NCBI GenBank assembly: GCA_026397675.1
Contig: JAPLUH010000216.1
Location: 1-5,882 of the forward strand
DNA: 5,882 nucleotides
Source: Verrucomicrobiota bacterium
Lineage (GTDB): Bacteria > Verrucomicrobiota > Verrucomicrobiia > Limisphaerales > UBA9464
Reading direction: 5' to 3'
This document shows, in pieces, positions 1 to 5,882 of the stretch. The translations under genes were made by a program, and so were the position numbers. Numbering within the stretch: position 1 is the stretch's first letter; every line of letters starts with the position of its first letter. The notes beneath the pieces were generated by a model. That model was given only the letters and a program-made list of their open reading frames with translations, ran no database searches and had not been told where the DNA came from.

Positions 1-639
1 ACCTTTACCCGTGTCTCATTGTCCGACCGCCGCCGGGGTGGCGTCACGGGCATGGCGGCAGTGCTGACCCATACTAGTTATCCTCAGCGCACGAGTCCTG
101 TATTGCGCGGAAAGTGGTTACTAGAAGAAGTGTTCGGAACCCCGCCCCCGCCCCCGCCGCCCTTGGTCGCCACGCTGTCTCCCAATGATGAGAAAAGTGA
201 GGGGCTCACCTTTCGTCAGCGCCTGGAGAAGCACCGCAAGGATCCCAACTGCGCGGCCTGTCATGCGCGCCTGGATCCCCTGGGCTTTGCCCTAGAGAAT
301 TACGATCCCATCGGTCGATGGCGCACCCAGGTGTCGGGAGAGTGGGTCGACGCCAGCGGAGAATTGCCGGGCGGTGTGGTCATCGTGGGCCCGGAGGCCC
401 TCAAGCAAGTCCTACTGAATCGCAAGCAACTCTTCGTGCGTCACCTCACCGAAAAGATGCTGGCCTATGCCTTGGGCCGAGGCGTGGAGTATTACGATAG
501 CCCCGCGGTGAAACAAATCGCTGAGGCTGTGGCGAGCGATGGTCACCGAGCGCCTCGCCTGATTCTGGAGATTGTCCGCAGCGCCCCGTTCCGCCTTCGA
601 CGCGGTGGTGAGTTTCAGGAAGCCGACGGGTCTCCGTAG
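1..639 (+). CDS. C-terminal part of a DUF1592-family cytochrome-like protein (DUF1588-DUF1585), 5' end outside window
   Basis: The frame is open from base 1, and the residues before the first possible start (TFTRVSL) already fit the family, so this is the tail of a longer gene. The visible 212 residues hold the end of DUF1588 (PSCyt3): an 'RTSPVLRGKW' block, a 'GTPPPPPPP' proline run, and 'CAACHARLDPLGFALENYD' with a CxxCH motif (codons at 250-264), a potential c-type heme site. DUF1585 (PSD2) follows, from about 'VDASGELPGG' to 'IVRSAPFRLR'. In this family such tails normally follow DUF1587, DUF1592 and DUF1595 domains in large proteins of Planctomycetota and Verrucomicrobiota; these are usually exported, and their exact reaction is not established. 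The tail ends cleanly after the conserved final helix. A DUF1552 gene is often its downstream partner but is absent here, because the next gene is convergent. Family assignment is secure; function and redox role are inferred. Confidence 0.9.
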   Translation, partial: TFTRVSLSDRRRGGVTGMAAVLTHTSYPQRTSPVLRGKWLLEEVFGTPPPPPPPLVATLSPNDEKSEGLTFRQRLEKHRKDPNCAACHARLDPLGFALENYDPIGRWRTQVSGEWVDASGELPGGVVIVGPEALKQVLLNRKQLFVRHLTEKMLAYALGRGVEYYDSPAVKQIAEAVASDGHRAPRLILEIVRSAPFRLRRGGEFQEADGSP

Positions 640-641
640 TG

Positions 642-670
642 ACCGCTCGCCGGGCTCTCGAAACGGCGGT
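642..670. terminator. Possible weak stem-loop between convergent genes
   Basis: The 33-bp gap between the stop at 637-639 (+) and the stop at 673-675 (-) is GC-rich and can fold in two alternative ways: ACCGC (642-646) with GCGGT (666-670), or CGCCG (648-652) with CGGCG (664-668). Neither strand has a T-tract after the stem, so this is not a standard intrinsic terminator. It may still separate the two convergent transcripts. The call is weak because short GC inverted repeats arise easily at this base composition. Confidence 0.2.
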
Positions 671-672
671 GG

Positions 673-1846
673 CTATTCGTTCAAGCCAACCTGGATTACC
701 CGCGACAGCCGATCGATTTGACTTCGAGAATGGGTCGCTTTGAGGGCAATGCGAAAAAATCCATTACCGGGCCCACCCGGATAGCGGATCCACGGCGGGA
801 CAAAGCCCGCTTGGGTCAGGGCTTCAGTGAGTCGTTGGGCTTGGGCCGCATCGCGGGGATGGATAGCGGTCACCGGAGTTCGGGGGTCGTTGAGGATTTC
901 GGGCCGAGACGGCAACGCGTTTGAAAAACGGCGGGCGAGCTCCTGCAACCGACGGACGCGGCCCGGAAGCCGATGCACCCGGACCACAGCAGCCGTGATG
1001 GCCGCAGCGATGGCCAGCGGTGGAGCCGAGGATCCCAAATAGGCTCCAGCTCGAGTGCGAACGTGTTCCATAAGGGAGGCGTCGCCAATGACAGCTCCAC
1101 CCGCGACGGCCAATGCTTTTGAAAACGTGACGCTTCGGATAATTCGGGAATCTCGGAGGCCAAAAAATTCGGGTGATCCTCGACCGGTTGGACCCACGGA
1201 TCCAAGGCCATGGGCGTCGTCTACCCAGAGCCAGCCTGAGGCAGGCAGCGCTAGTAGGTACTCGTTCAACGGGGCCATGCCGCCCCGGATGCCGTACACC
1301 CCATCGGTGGCCACCAGTGGGCGGGCCGAGGGCGGCAGGTTGCTCAGCACCGAGCGCAACGCGCGGGCATCGCCGGAGGCAAAGGAGAGGATCGGCAATC
1401 CACTTAAGCGGGCACCGTCTTGGACGCAGTTGTGTGCAGAGGCATCCACGACCACATGGGTGGCCTGATCCCGCAACCCTTGAGCCACCGCCAGCGATGC
1501 GAGGTAGCCTGTGGCCGTGAGGACGTTCATTCAGGAAGTCCGCGATCGTTTTCTCTGCGCGGCGGTACAGGGGGTGATCACCGGTCGTCGCTCGAGAAGC
1601 CCCGGTTTGAAGAGGTCCGCTGGCTGAGGCCTTCAGCCATGCTTCCCGGATCACCGCATCGTCCGACAAGCCGAGATAATCGCAGCCTGAGATTACGATT
1701 TGTTCGGATTGCTCGGTTCCGGAGGCCTGCGGCTGTGCTGGTTGTTCGGGCCGTCCGGGCCGGTCTTGGAGGGGCGGCAACGGTGTGCGGAGTCCGGTGA
1801 CCCTCGGTCGTCGTCGTGCCGTTCGTTGCGGCTTCGGGATTTTCAT
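673..1846 (-). pseudogene. BioF/KBL-like alpha-oxoamine synthase (PLP-dependent, aminotransferase fold I), interrupted by a frameshift
   Basis: Two frames together make one synthase of about 390 residues, normal for BioF (8-amino-7-oxononanoate synthase) and its relatives, which condense an amino acid with an acyl thioester in the cytoplasm. From the ATG at 1846, the first frame gives the N-terminal region: 'CDYLGLSDD' at about residues 55-63 and 'TGASRATTGDHPLYRRAEK' at about 81-99, reaching 'IADFLNE'. The family then continues in the +1 frame from 1530: 'NVLTATGYLASL', a ring-stacking His in 'DASAHN' (residue 33 of that segment), 'WVDDAHGLG' (Asp104, His107) and 'TFSKALAVAGGAV' with the PLP lysine (Lys138). 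The His33-Asp104 spacing of 71 matches E. coli BioF His133-Asp204 as I recall it. The second frame has a TGA directly before its ATG and lacks the substrate-binding N-terminus, so it is not a complete enzyme alone. Apart from the break every key residue is present, so recent inactivation or a sequence error is likely. The substrate is unknown: biotin synthesis is possible, but no other bio gene is visible. The start lies 19 bp after the upstream amidohydrolase stop, without a clear Shine-Dalgarno sequence. Confidence 0.82.
1526..1534 (-). other. Frame-change point in the synthase gene
   Basis: On the minus strand the upstream frame reads Leu-Asn-Glu here, while the downstream family-like frame starts one base later at the ATG 1530-1528. 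That frame is blocked just upstream by TGA (1533-1531). The locus has therefore gained one base or lost two (modulo three). Compared with E. coli BioF from memory, the stretch between 'FL' and the 'TGY' turn is about three residues short, which would fit a net loss of eight bases. There is no stop in the upstream frame at the site and no RF2-like slippery motif, so programmed frameshifting is not suggested. Confidence 0.75.
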
Positions 1847-1865
1847 GGCGGAACGGCGCCAGCGA

Positions 1866-4787
1866 TCACTCCGCCTTTCGGACCAGACAGTCCTGACATT
1901 CCTTCACGCCCCAGTGGCGGACGTGTTCGAGTGCGCGTTCGAAGAATTGTTTGCGGGCCTTGTCCGAGGCGTTGGATTCACCACCCCCACCGGCGACTTT
2001 GTGGGCCTTGGCGTGCAATGCACTGCGTTCCTCCTGGAGCGCTTTCACCCGAGCCGCCTCGGCCGAGAGTTTGAAGTAGCTGCGGCCGTCCACCCAGGTT
2101 TCGAGGCAGCGAGTTGCAGAGTCTAGCGGTGAGCCGCTCCAGATCACGAAGTCAGCGTCCTTGCCTGATTCCAGAGAACCCACCCGGTGGTCGATGCCGA
2201 GTTGTTTAGCCGGATTGAGTGTCACGAATTTCAGCGCCTCGGCCTCGGGGGTGTCTCCGTACTTCACGGCCTTGGCCGCCTCGAAATTGAGCCGGCGGGC
2301 GTGGTCGCTGGAATCCGAATTGAAGCTCACCGTCACGCCGCGCTCCCGCATCAGGCTTCCGGCATAAGGGATCGCATCGATGACCTCGTACTTGTAGGCC
2401 CACCAATCGGCGAAGGCGCTGGCGCCGGCCCCGTGCCGGGCGATTTCGTCGGCCACCTTGTAGCCTTCGAGTATGTGCTGGAGCGACGCCACGCGGACCC
2501 CGAAGGACTCCATCACGCGCAGGAAGGCCAGAATTTCGTCTTGGCGGTAGCTGTGGCAATGGATGAGCCGGGTGCCTTCGATGATTTCCATGAGGGCCTC
2601 GAGTTCAAGATCTCGCCGGACCGGTGAGCCATCGGAGTGGTGTCCTTTGCGGAACGCATCACGGTACTGCTGGGCCGCAGTGAATCGATTGCGATAAAAG
2701 GTGCCGACGCCCATCCGCGTTTGCGGGAATCGGGTCACGGCCTTGTCGCCCCAGCCCGACTGTTTGACGTTCTCGCCGAGGGCGAACTTGATACCACCCG
2801 GGGCCGGCTCGAATTTCAGCGCCTCGGGGCTGGCTCCCTCGCGCAGTTTGATCACGCAGTTCTGGCCGCCGATGGGGTTGGCTGACCCGTGCAACAAGTT
2901 CACTAGCGTTGTGCCGCCGGCCAGTTGCTGGTGGATGTTCTCGCTCTCTGAATTGACCACGTCAGCAATGCGGACCATCGCCGTACTGGGCAGCGTTGCC
3001 TCATTAACGGCTCCGAGGATCATGGAGTGCGAATGGCAGTCGAGGATGCCCGGAGTAACATGCAGCCCGGTGCCATCGATTTCTTGGACCGACGGACCTG
3101 CGGTCAGTGAAGAACCCACGGCCTGAATCCTCCCGGCAGCCACCAGCAAATCGGCCCGCACAAGAGTACCCTGGGGTCCGCTCGTCCAAATTGTGGCGTT
3201 GCGAATAATCACCGAATCCGGTTGAGCGATGGGACCGCGGCCTTCCATGGGAGGATGAGCCACGCGTCGAGCCACCAGTTGGCGCTCCTCGGCCTTCTTG
3301 GCCTCCGCTTCCAGATTGGGTTCCTTGCGCTCGGGGGTCTTCAGGGCGGCATCGGTCTCGTAGGCCACGCCATCGATCCACACGGCCGTGACTCGGGAAG
3401 CCGGATCAAAGAATCCACCGCCGGGTTCCACCACGGTGAGGTGGGCCAGTTTCCCTGATTCAATGGTACCCAGGGAATCGCTGAGTCCGCACAAAGCCGC
3501 CGGAGTGGTGGTTAGTCCAGCCAAGGCATTCGATTCGGAGAGACCCCGATCGAGAGCTATACGCAATTGCGAGCGGAAGGATTTGCGGTCCGGTAGCGCG
3601 TGGGTAGTCAGGGCGATGGTTAGACCAGAACGGACCAGCACGGCTGGGTTTTCCGGGGCCCAATCCCAGGTCCGCAGCACGTCGAGGGAGACAGAATCCC
3701 AAGCGGATTCTTCAGGGAACTTTGGCAACGCCGGGAAGTTGAGCGGCACGATGAACGGAACGGACGCCTTGGCCATGGGTGCCAGGAGATCTGGCCGTCG
3801 CCATTCCTGACCGCTGGCCACCAACTGCGGTCGTACCCCCGCCTCGGAGGCCACACGGAAAGCCCGGTCTTGCATCAGGACACTACCGGCTTCGAAGACG
3901 ACGGGTTGAGAGCCCGCAGCCGCCGAGTTTCCGAGCGTCGGCTGGAGCGCAGCGAGAGCCGCATTAAACTCGGGCCGCGGGCGAGCGCTGGAACGCCCAG
4001 CTGAAACGTAATCGGCCTGATCGGCGCGGTACCACGCCGCATCCATCCAGGACTGCCTCACTGTGGCGATGACTCCCATGAGCGATTTGGGATAGGCATC
4101 GCCGCCGCCGCCTCCGACGGCGAAGGCGACGTGCTGGGCGGTATCGGGCTTGAGGATCGCCCGGTTCGGAGACACGTCCGAGAGGCTGATGGCCACGGAT
4201 TGTCCACGCAGGATGCCCTTGGCCGGAACGACATTGGCGGCGGTAAAGCCTAGCTCACGCAGTGTGGCCAACTCCTTGAGATCTGGAGACAAGCCTTCGA
4301 TCATCCGCCGCTCGGGTGTCACCTCGGCGATGCCGTGGGCCGGGCCGGGCGATCCGGGATCGCGTTCCTGACCGGGCACTCCAAAAAAACGGGGGGCCCC
4401 GGAGGTGAGGGATCCCGAGCCGGTCGCCGGGAAATCAGAGCCCTGTGTGGTCACCGCGCCGGCCGTCGATCCGAGCGTCAGGTAGGGATCGATAAACCCG
4501 GCGTAGACGTGCGCGCCGGGCAGGTTCCAAGTCCGGGCCGAGGCGGGGATGTTGAGTCCGACACCGACCGAGGCGATTCGGCCATCGCGAATGAGGAGTG
4601 TGGCGTTGGTTAGGGTTACTCCAGGACGCACATGGGCCAAAATGCCCGTCAGCGCGTGTTCACCCCGAGATTCGGGAGTAAATCCGGGGGCAGGCAGGTC
4701 GGCCGCGGTGCTAGGCCCGATCGCGGTACCGATTACCAATCCCAAGGCAACACTCCATGCCGCTGGGCCTGCAACTGCGACGCTCAT
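1866..4787 (-). CDS. Exported tandem amidohydrolase (imidazolonepropionase-like): degenerate first domain, intact second domain
   Basis: A 973-residue protein from the chosen ATG. Residues 1-29 form a hydrophobic export signal ending 'GPSTAAD', though the n-region lacks basic residues. Domain 1 (about 45-475) has the amidohydrolase fold markers: the N-terminal beta part ('NATLLIRDGRIASVG'), 'YAGFID' at 95-100, and a C-terminal 'LGTIESGKLAHL' at 439-450. Its metal ligands are missing: Pro-Tyr-Leu-Thr at 101-104 replaces HxH, and 'VVFEAGS' at 296-302 replaces the His-containing strand. Domain 2 (about 520-905) is complete: 'DCHSHS' (His585, His587), 'IHCHSYRQD' (His743, His745), 'LQHILEGYK' (His771), 'FNSDSSD' (Asp825) and 'GSLESGKDADFVIW'. 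It should hydrolyse a C-N bond in an amide, cyclic amide or peptide-like substrate in the periplasm; the substrate is unknown. A lysine/glutamate-rich helix, a Gly run (933-936) and a CxxC tail (Cys964, Cys967) follow. The frame is open back to 5036, but residues before 4787 do not resemble the family and would overlap the divergent promoter region. The synthase gene follows after 19 bp, suggesting an operon. Confidence 0.9.
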   Translation of the reverse strand: MSVAVAGPAAWSVALGLVIGTAIGPSTAADLPAPGFTPESRGEHALTGILAHVRPGVTLTNATLLIRDGRIASVGVGLNIPASARTWNLPGAHVYAGFIDPYLTLGSTAGAVTTQGSDFPATGSGSLTSGAPRFFGVPGQERDPGSPGPAHGIAEVTPERRMIEGLSPDLKELATLRELGFTAANVVPAKGILRGQSVAISLSDVSPNRAILKPDTAQHVAFAVGGGGGDAYPKSLMGVIATVRQSWMDAAWYRADQADYVSAGRSSARPRPEFNAALAALQPTLGNSAAAGSQPVVFEAGSVLMQDRAFRVASEAGVRPQLVASGQEWRRPDLLAPMAKASVPFIVPLNFPALPKFPEESAWDSVSLDVLRTWDWAPENPAVLVRSGLTIALTTHALPDRKSFRSQLRIALDRGLSESNALAGLTTTPAALCGLSDSLGTIESGKLAHLTVVEPGGGFFDPASRVTAVWIDGVAYETDAALKTPERKEPNLEAEAKKAEERQLVARRVAHPPMEGRGPIAQPDSVIIRNATIWTSGPQGTLVRADLLVAAGRIQAVGSSLTAGPSVQEIDGTGLHVTPGILDCHSHSMILGAVNEATLPSTAMVRIADVVNSESENIHQQLAGGTTLVNLLHGSANPIGGQNCVIKLREGASPEALKFEPAPGGIKFALGENVKQSGWGDKAVTRFPQTRMGVGTFYRNRFTAAQQYRDAFRKGHHSDGSPVRRDLELEALMEIIEGTRLIHCHSYRQDEILAFLRVMESFGVRVASLQHILEGYKVADEIARHGAGASAFADWWAYKYEVIDAIPYAGSLMRERGVTVSFNSDSSDHARRLNFEAAKAVKYGDTPEAEALKFVTLNPAKQLGIDHRVGSLESGKDADFVIWSGSPLDSATRCLETWVDGRSYFKLSAEAARVKALQEERSALHAKAHKVAGGGGESNASDKARKQFFERALEHVRHWGVKECQDCLVRKAE

Positions 4788-4803
4788 GGCCGCAAGGCTA
4801 GTG

Positions 4804-4813
4804 CCCTCTCCCT
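4804..4813 (-). promoter_or_regulatory. Purine-rich Shine-Dalgarno-like sequence upstream of the amidohydrolase
   Basis: The minus strand reads AGGGAGAGGG, ending 16 bases before the ATG at 4787-4785. The content is right for a ribosome binding site but the spacing is longer than the usual 5-10 bases, so it supports this start only weakly. No better-spaced start codon lies between the motif and that ATG in the same frame. Confidence 0.3.
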
Positions 4814-4923
4814 GAAATGCCACGGGCAATTCGGTGGCCGGACAGCGCCGGGGTTTGATGGGGCAGAAGGTCCTCACGTTCCCACGAGCCCGGACTGTTT
4901 TCTCTCCAGCGGCGTTTTTTTCT

Positions 4924-4962
4924 ACGAATCCTGAAAGGTCTGTGGAGGACCCAACGAATCCT
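4924..4962. repeat. 9-bp direct repeat ACGAATCCT, two copies 30 bp apart, with a small inverted repeat between
   Basis: ACGAATCCT occurs at 4924-4932 and 4954-4962, start to start 30 bp, close to three helical turns, so both copies face nearly the same side of the DNA. The base two positions before each copy is also shared (C). Between them GGTC (4937-4940) and GACC (4948-4951) form a short inverted repeat. Placement in the middle of a divergent promoter region makes a regulator binding site a reasonable guess. Chance occurrence of a 9-mer pair in 254 bp is uncommon but not excluded. Confidence 0.45.
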
Positions 4963-5041
4963 TGGTCAATGGCGGAGATAGGGAGGCTCCTCACCTCGCC
5001 CCACCCCGCTAGCAACAACGACATTGCCAATACCACTCATC

Positions 5042-5716
5042 ATGCAACTGCAACCCATCGCCCGAATTTTTGCCCTTCTGCTGGCGGCAATCCCGATCTT
5101 CTCGAGTTTACTTTTCGCCCAGCAGCCCATCGTTCTGTGGGATTTTAACCAGACCAACAACCTCCTGCATGCCACCTCCGGCACGGCGACACTGGTGGTC
5201 CTCGGAGGCCTCCGCACGGCTCCGGCCTCCGGCCTTGGTTCGAGCGATCCCTCCACCAATGCCGACTTTGCTCTGCAACTCACCGGTTTTCCCAAGCAGG
5301 GAACAGGATCTCAGAGCGCGGGTCTGGAGATCTCCACTTCGACGGTTGGTTTTCAGTCCGTCGTCCTGAAGTTTGATGTCCGAGCGACCAGCACGGCCAG
5401 TCGCCGACTCCAAGTGCTGTATTCCACCGACGGACAAACCCTGAAGGCCGGACCGGTCTTCACGTTGAATGGAGGCGCAACCTTCACGAATGGTCTCACG
5501 GTTGATTTTTCCACCATTCCCGAGGTCGCCAATCAGCCGGAGTTTCGGGTTCGACTGGTCTCAGATTGGGACGGGGACTCCTATGTCGGTGTCGCGGGCA
5601 ATTCAACCGTTGTCCGGGGCCACTCGCCAAGAGTTGAGGATCGCGCAGGTTTCTCGAGACCATCTAGGACTCTATACGGTCCGCGTGAGTCATGCCGAAG
5701 GTTCGGTACTCAGTGA
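5042..5716 (+). pseudogene. Secreted 'LWDFN' beta-domain protein, N-terminal part, frame broken near its end
   Basis: The ATG at 5042 is preferred to the TTG at 5024 because it starts a signal peptide directly: Arg8 followed by a hydrophobic core (about 9-25) and a likely cleavage near 'LLFA-QQ' (26/27). The mature part opens with 'VLWDFN' (31-36) and continues as a beta-rich domain with 'SSDPSTNADFALQLTGFP', 'LKFDVRATSTASRRLQVLYS' and 'FRVRLVSDWDGDSYVGVAGN'. This pattern is familiar from large exported verrucomicrobial proteins, where it precedes other domains; its biochemical role is unknown. Family-like sequence stops at about Asn187-Thr189 (5600-5608). The remaining 35 residues to the stop at 5714-5716 are low-similarity, Arg/Ser/Pro-rich and look like out-of-frame translation. 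The expected closing strand of the domain is missing. The gene is transcribed away from the amidohydrolase. Confidence 0.7.
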
Positions 5717-5882
5717 AGAAGCCTCGTTGAGCTTCTTGACCGATCCGACCATCCGGCCTGTCCGGGTCGAGGTTGTGCCTGGACCTCAGGGTTCCATCCG
5801 ATTGGCTTGGCCCACTCGGCCGGGGAGTACTTATTCGGTCCTCCGGTCGGTGGGTTGGGATGGCCTGACCACGGTCCTAGCC
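5604..5882 (+). pseudogene. Continuation of the secreted protein in another frame: C-terminal half of an Ig-like domain and following domain, runs off window
   Basis: The frame beginning with the CAA at 5604 reads 'QPLSGATRQELRIAQVSRDH' and then 'LGLYTVRVSHAEGSVLSEEA', the F-G strand half of a bacterial Ig-like (I-set) domain, whose usual form is 'GAT...L.I..V...D.G.Y.V.V.N..GS..S'. The Tyr of the 'tyrosine corner' is kept, and His (RDH) stands where Ala is usual. A second piece follows, 'GSIRLAWPTRPGSTYSVLRS', the common 'WP..PG..Y.V..S' motif of verrucomicrobial repeats. The frame has no stop to the window end and no start of its own: upstream it is open only from 5469, through sequence that belongs to the other frame. 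The N-terminal half of the Ig domain, with its Cys or Trp strand, is absent. It is best read as the same gene as the one starting at 5042, after an internal deletion with a frame change. Confidence 0.65.

Larger units (their letters stand above)
4788..5041. promoter_or_regulatory. Divergent intergenic region containing promoters for both flanking genes
   Basis: These 254 bp separate the leftward amidohydrolase start (4787) from the rightward secreted-protein start (5042), so both promoters should lie here. I find no convincing sigma-70 pair. The best leftward candidate is TTGACC on the minus strand (about 4966-4971) with a poor -10 seventeen bases on. No Shine-Dalgarno sequence precedes the ATG at 5042. 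The clearest structure is a 9-bp direct repeat in the middle, listed separately. The minus-strand frame stays open across nearly the whole region (to 5036), but its residues look non-family-like and are probably untranslated. Confidence 0.55.

Noticed and set aside
139..164. CCCCCG-type simple repeat as an unusual element
   Set aside because: It encodes the GTPPPPPPP motif that is normal for DUF1588 proteins.
1526..1534. TGAATG as a stop-start translational coupling site in front of the 285-residue frame
   Set aside because: The TGA lies in the same frame as the ATG, not in the upstream N-terminal frame, which reads straight through. A product from this ATG would lack the N-terminal third of the family.
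1526..1540. Programmed +1 frameshift
   Set aside because: There is no slow or stop codon in the upstream frame at the site and no slippery motif or adjacent stem that I can see.
1055..1800. Plus-strand open frames opposite the synthase
   Set aside because: No recognisable family; the minus strand carries the synthase motifs and explains the region.
2161..4613. Many open frames on the plus strand and in other minus frames across the amidohydrolase region
   Set aside because: Their translations are low-complexity Arg/Gly/Pro-rich sequences without family motifs, as expected from shadow frames in high-GC DNA; the minus-strand frame has clear amidohydrolase motifs throughout.
1..5882. tRNA, rRNA, CRISPR array, insertion sequence, attachment site or defence genes
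   Set aside because: No cloverleaf-like segments, regularly spaced repeats, terminal inverted repeats or transposase/integrase motifs were found on either strand by eye.

Overview
The window looks like high-GC chromosomal DNA from a member of the PVC group, most likely Verrucomicrobiota and possibly Planctomycetota. Three signs point that way. There is a DUF1588/DUF1585 cytochrome-type protein of the kind expanded in those phyla. There is a large secreted tandem amidohydrolase. There is an exported 'LWDFN' beta-domain protein followed by an Ig-like segment and a 'RLAWPTRPGSTYSVL' segment, as in many verrucomicrobial surface proteins. Start codons have weak or no Shine-Dalgarno sequences, which is also common there. 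The assignment rests on recognised protein families and was not tested by a search.

Layout. Positions 1-639 (+) hold the C-terminal end of a DUF1592-family protein (DUF1588 then DUF1585) with one CxxCH motif; the gene begins upstream of the window. It converges on the next gene with only 33 bp between them. Positions 1846-673 (-) encode an alpha-oxoamine synthase of the BioF/KBL type, split by a frame change near 1530. Positions 4787-1866 (-) encode a 973-residue exported protein with two amidohydrolase domains: the second keeps the metal ligands and the first has lost them. The synthase starts 19 bp after the amidohydrolase stop, so the two probably form one transcript read leftward. A 254-bp divergent intergenic region (4788-5041) carries a 9-bp direct repeat at 30-bp spacing. 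From 5042 (+) a secreted beta-rich protein begins. Its reading frame breaks near 5600-5608, where the end of the first domain appears joined to the second half of an Ig-like domain in another frame, which then runs off the window.

How the genes relate. The amidohydrolase and the synthase may be co-transcribed, but no shared pathway can be read from the sequence. The two outer genes look like unrelated envelope or secreted functions. I see no mobile element, RNA gene, CRISPR array or defence system. The most notable points are the pseudoenzyme-enzyme fusion, the two gene-breaking frame changes within about 4 kb, and the repeat in the divergent promoter region. The frame changes could be real gene decay or sequence/assembly error, and the window alone cannot decide.
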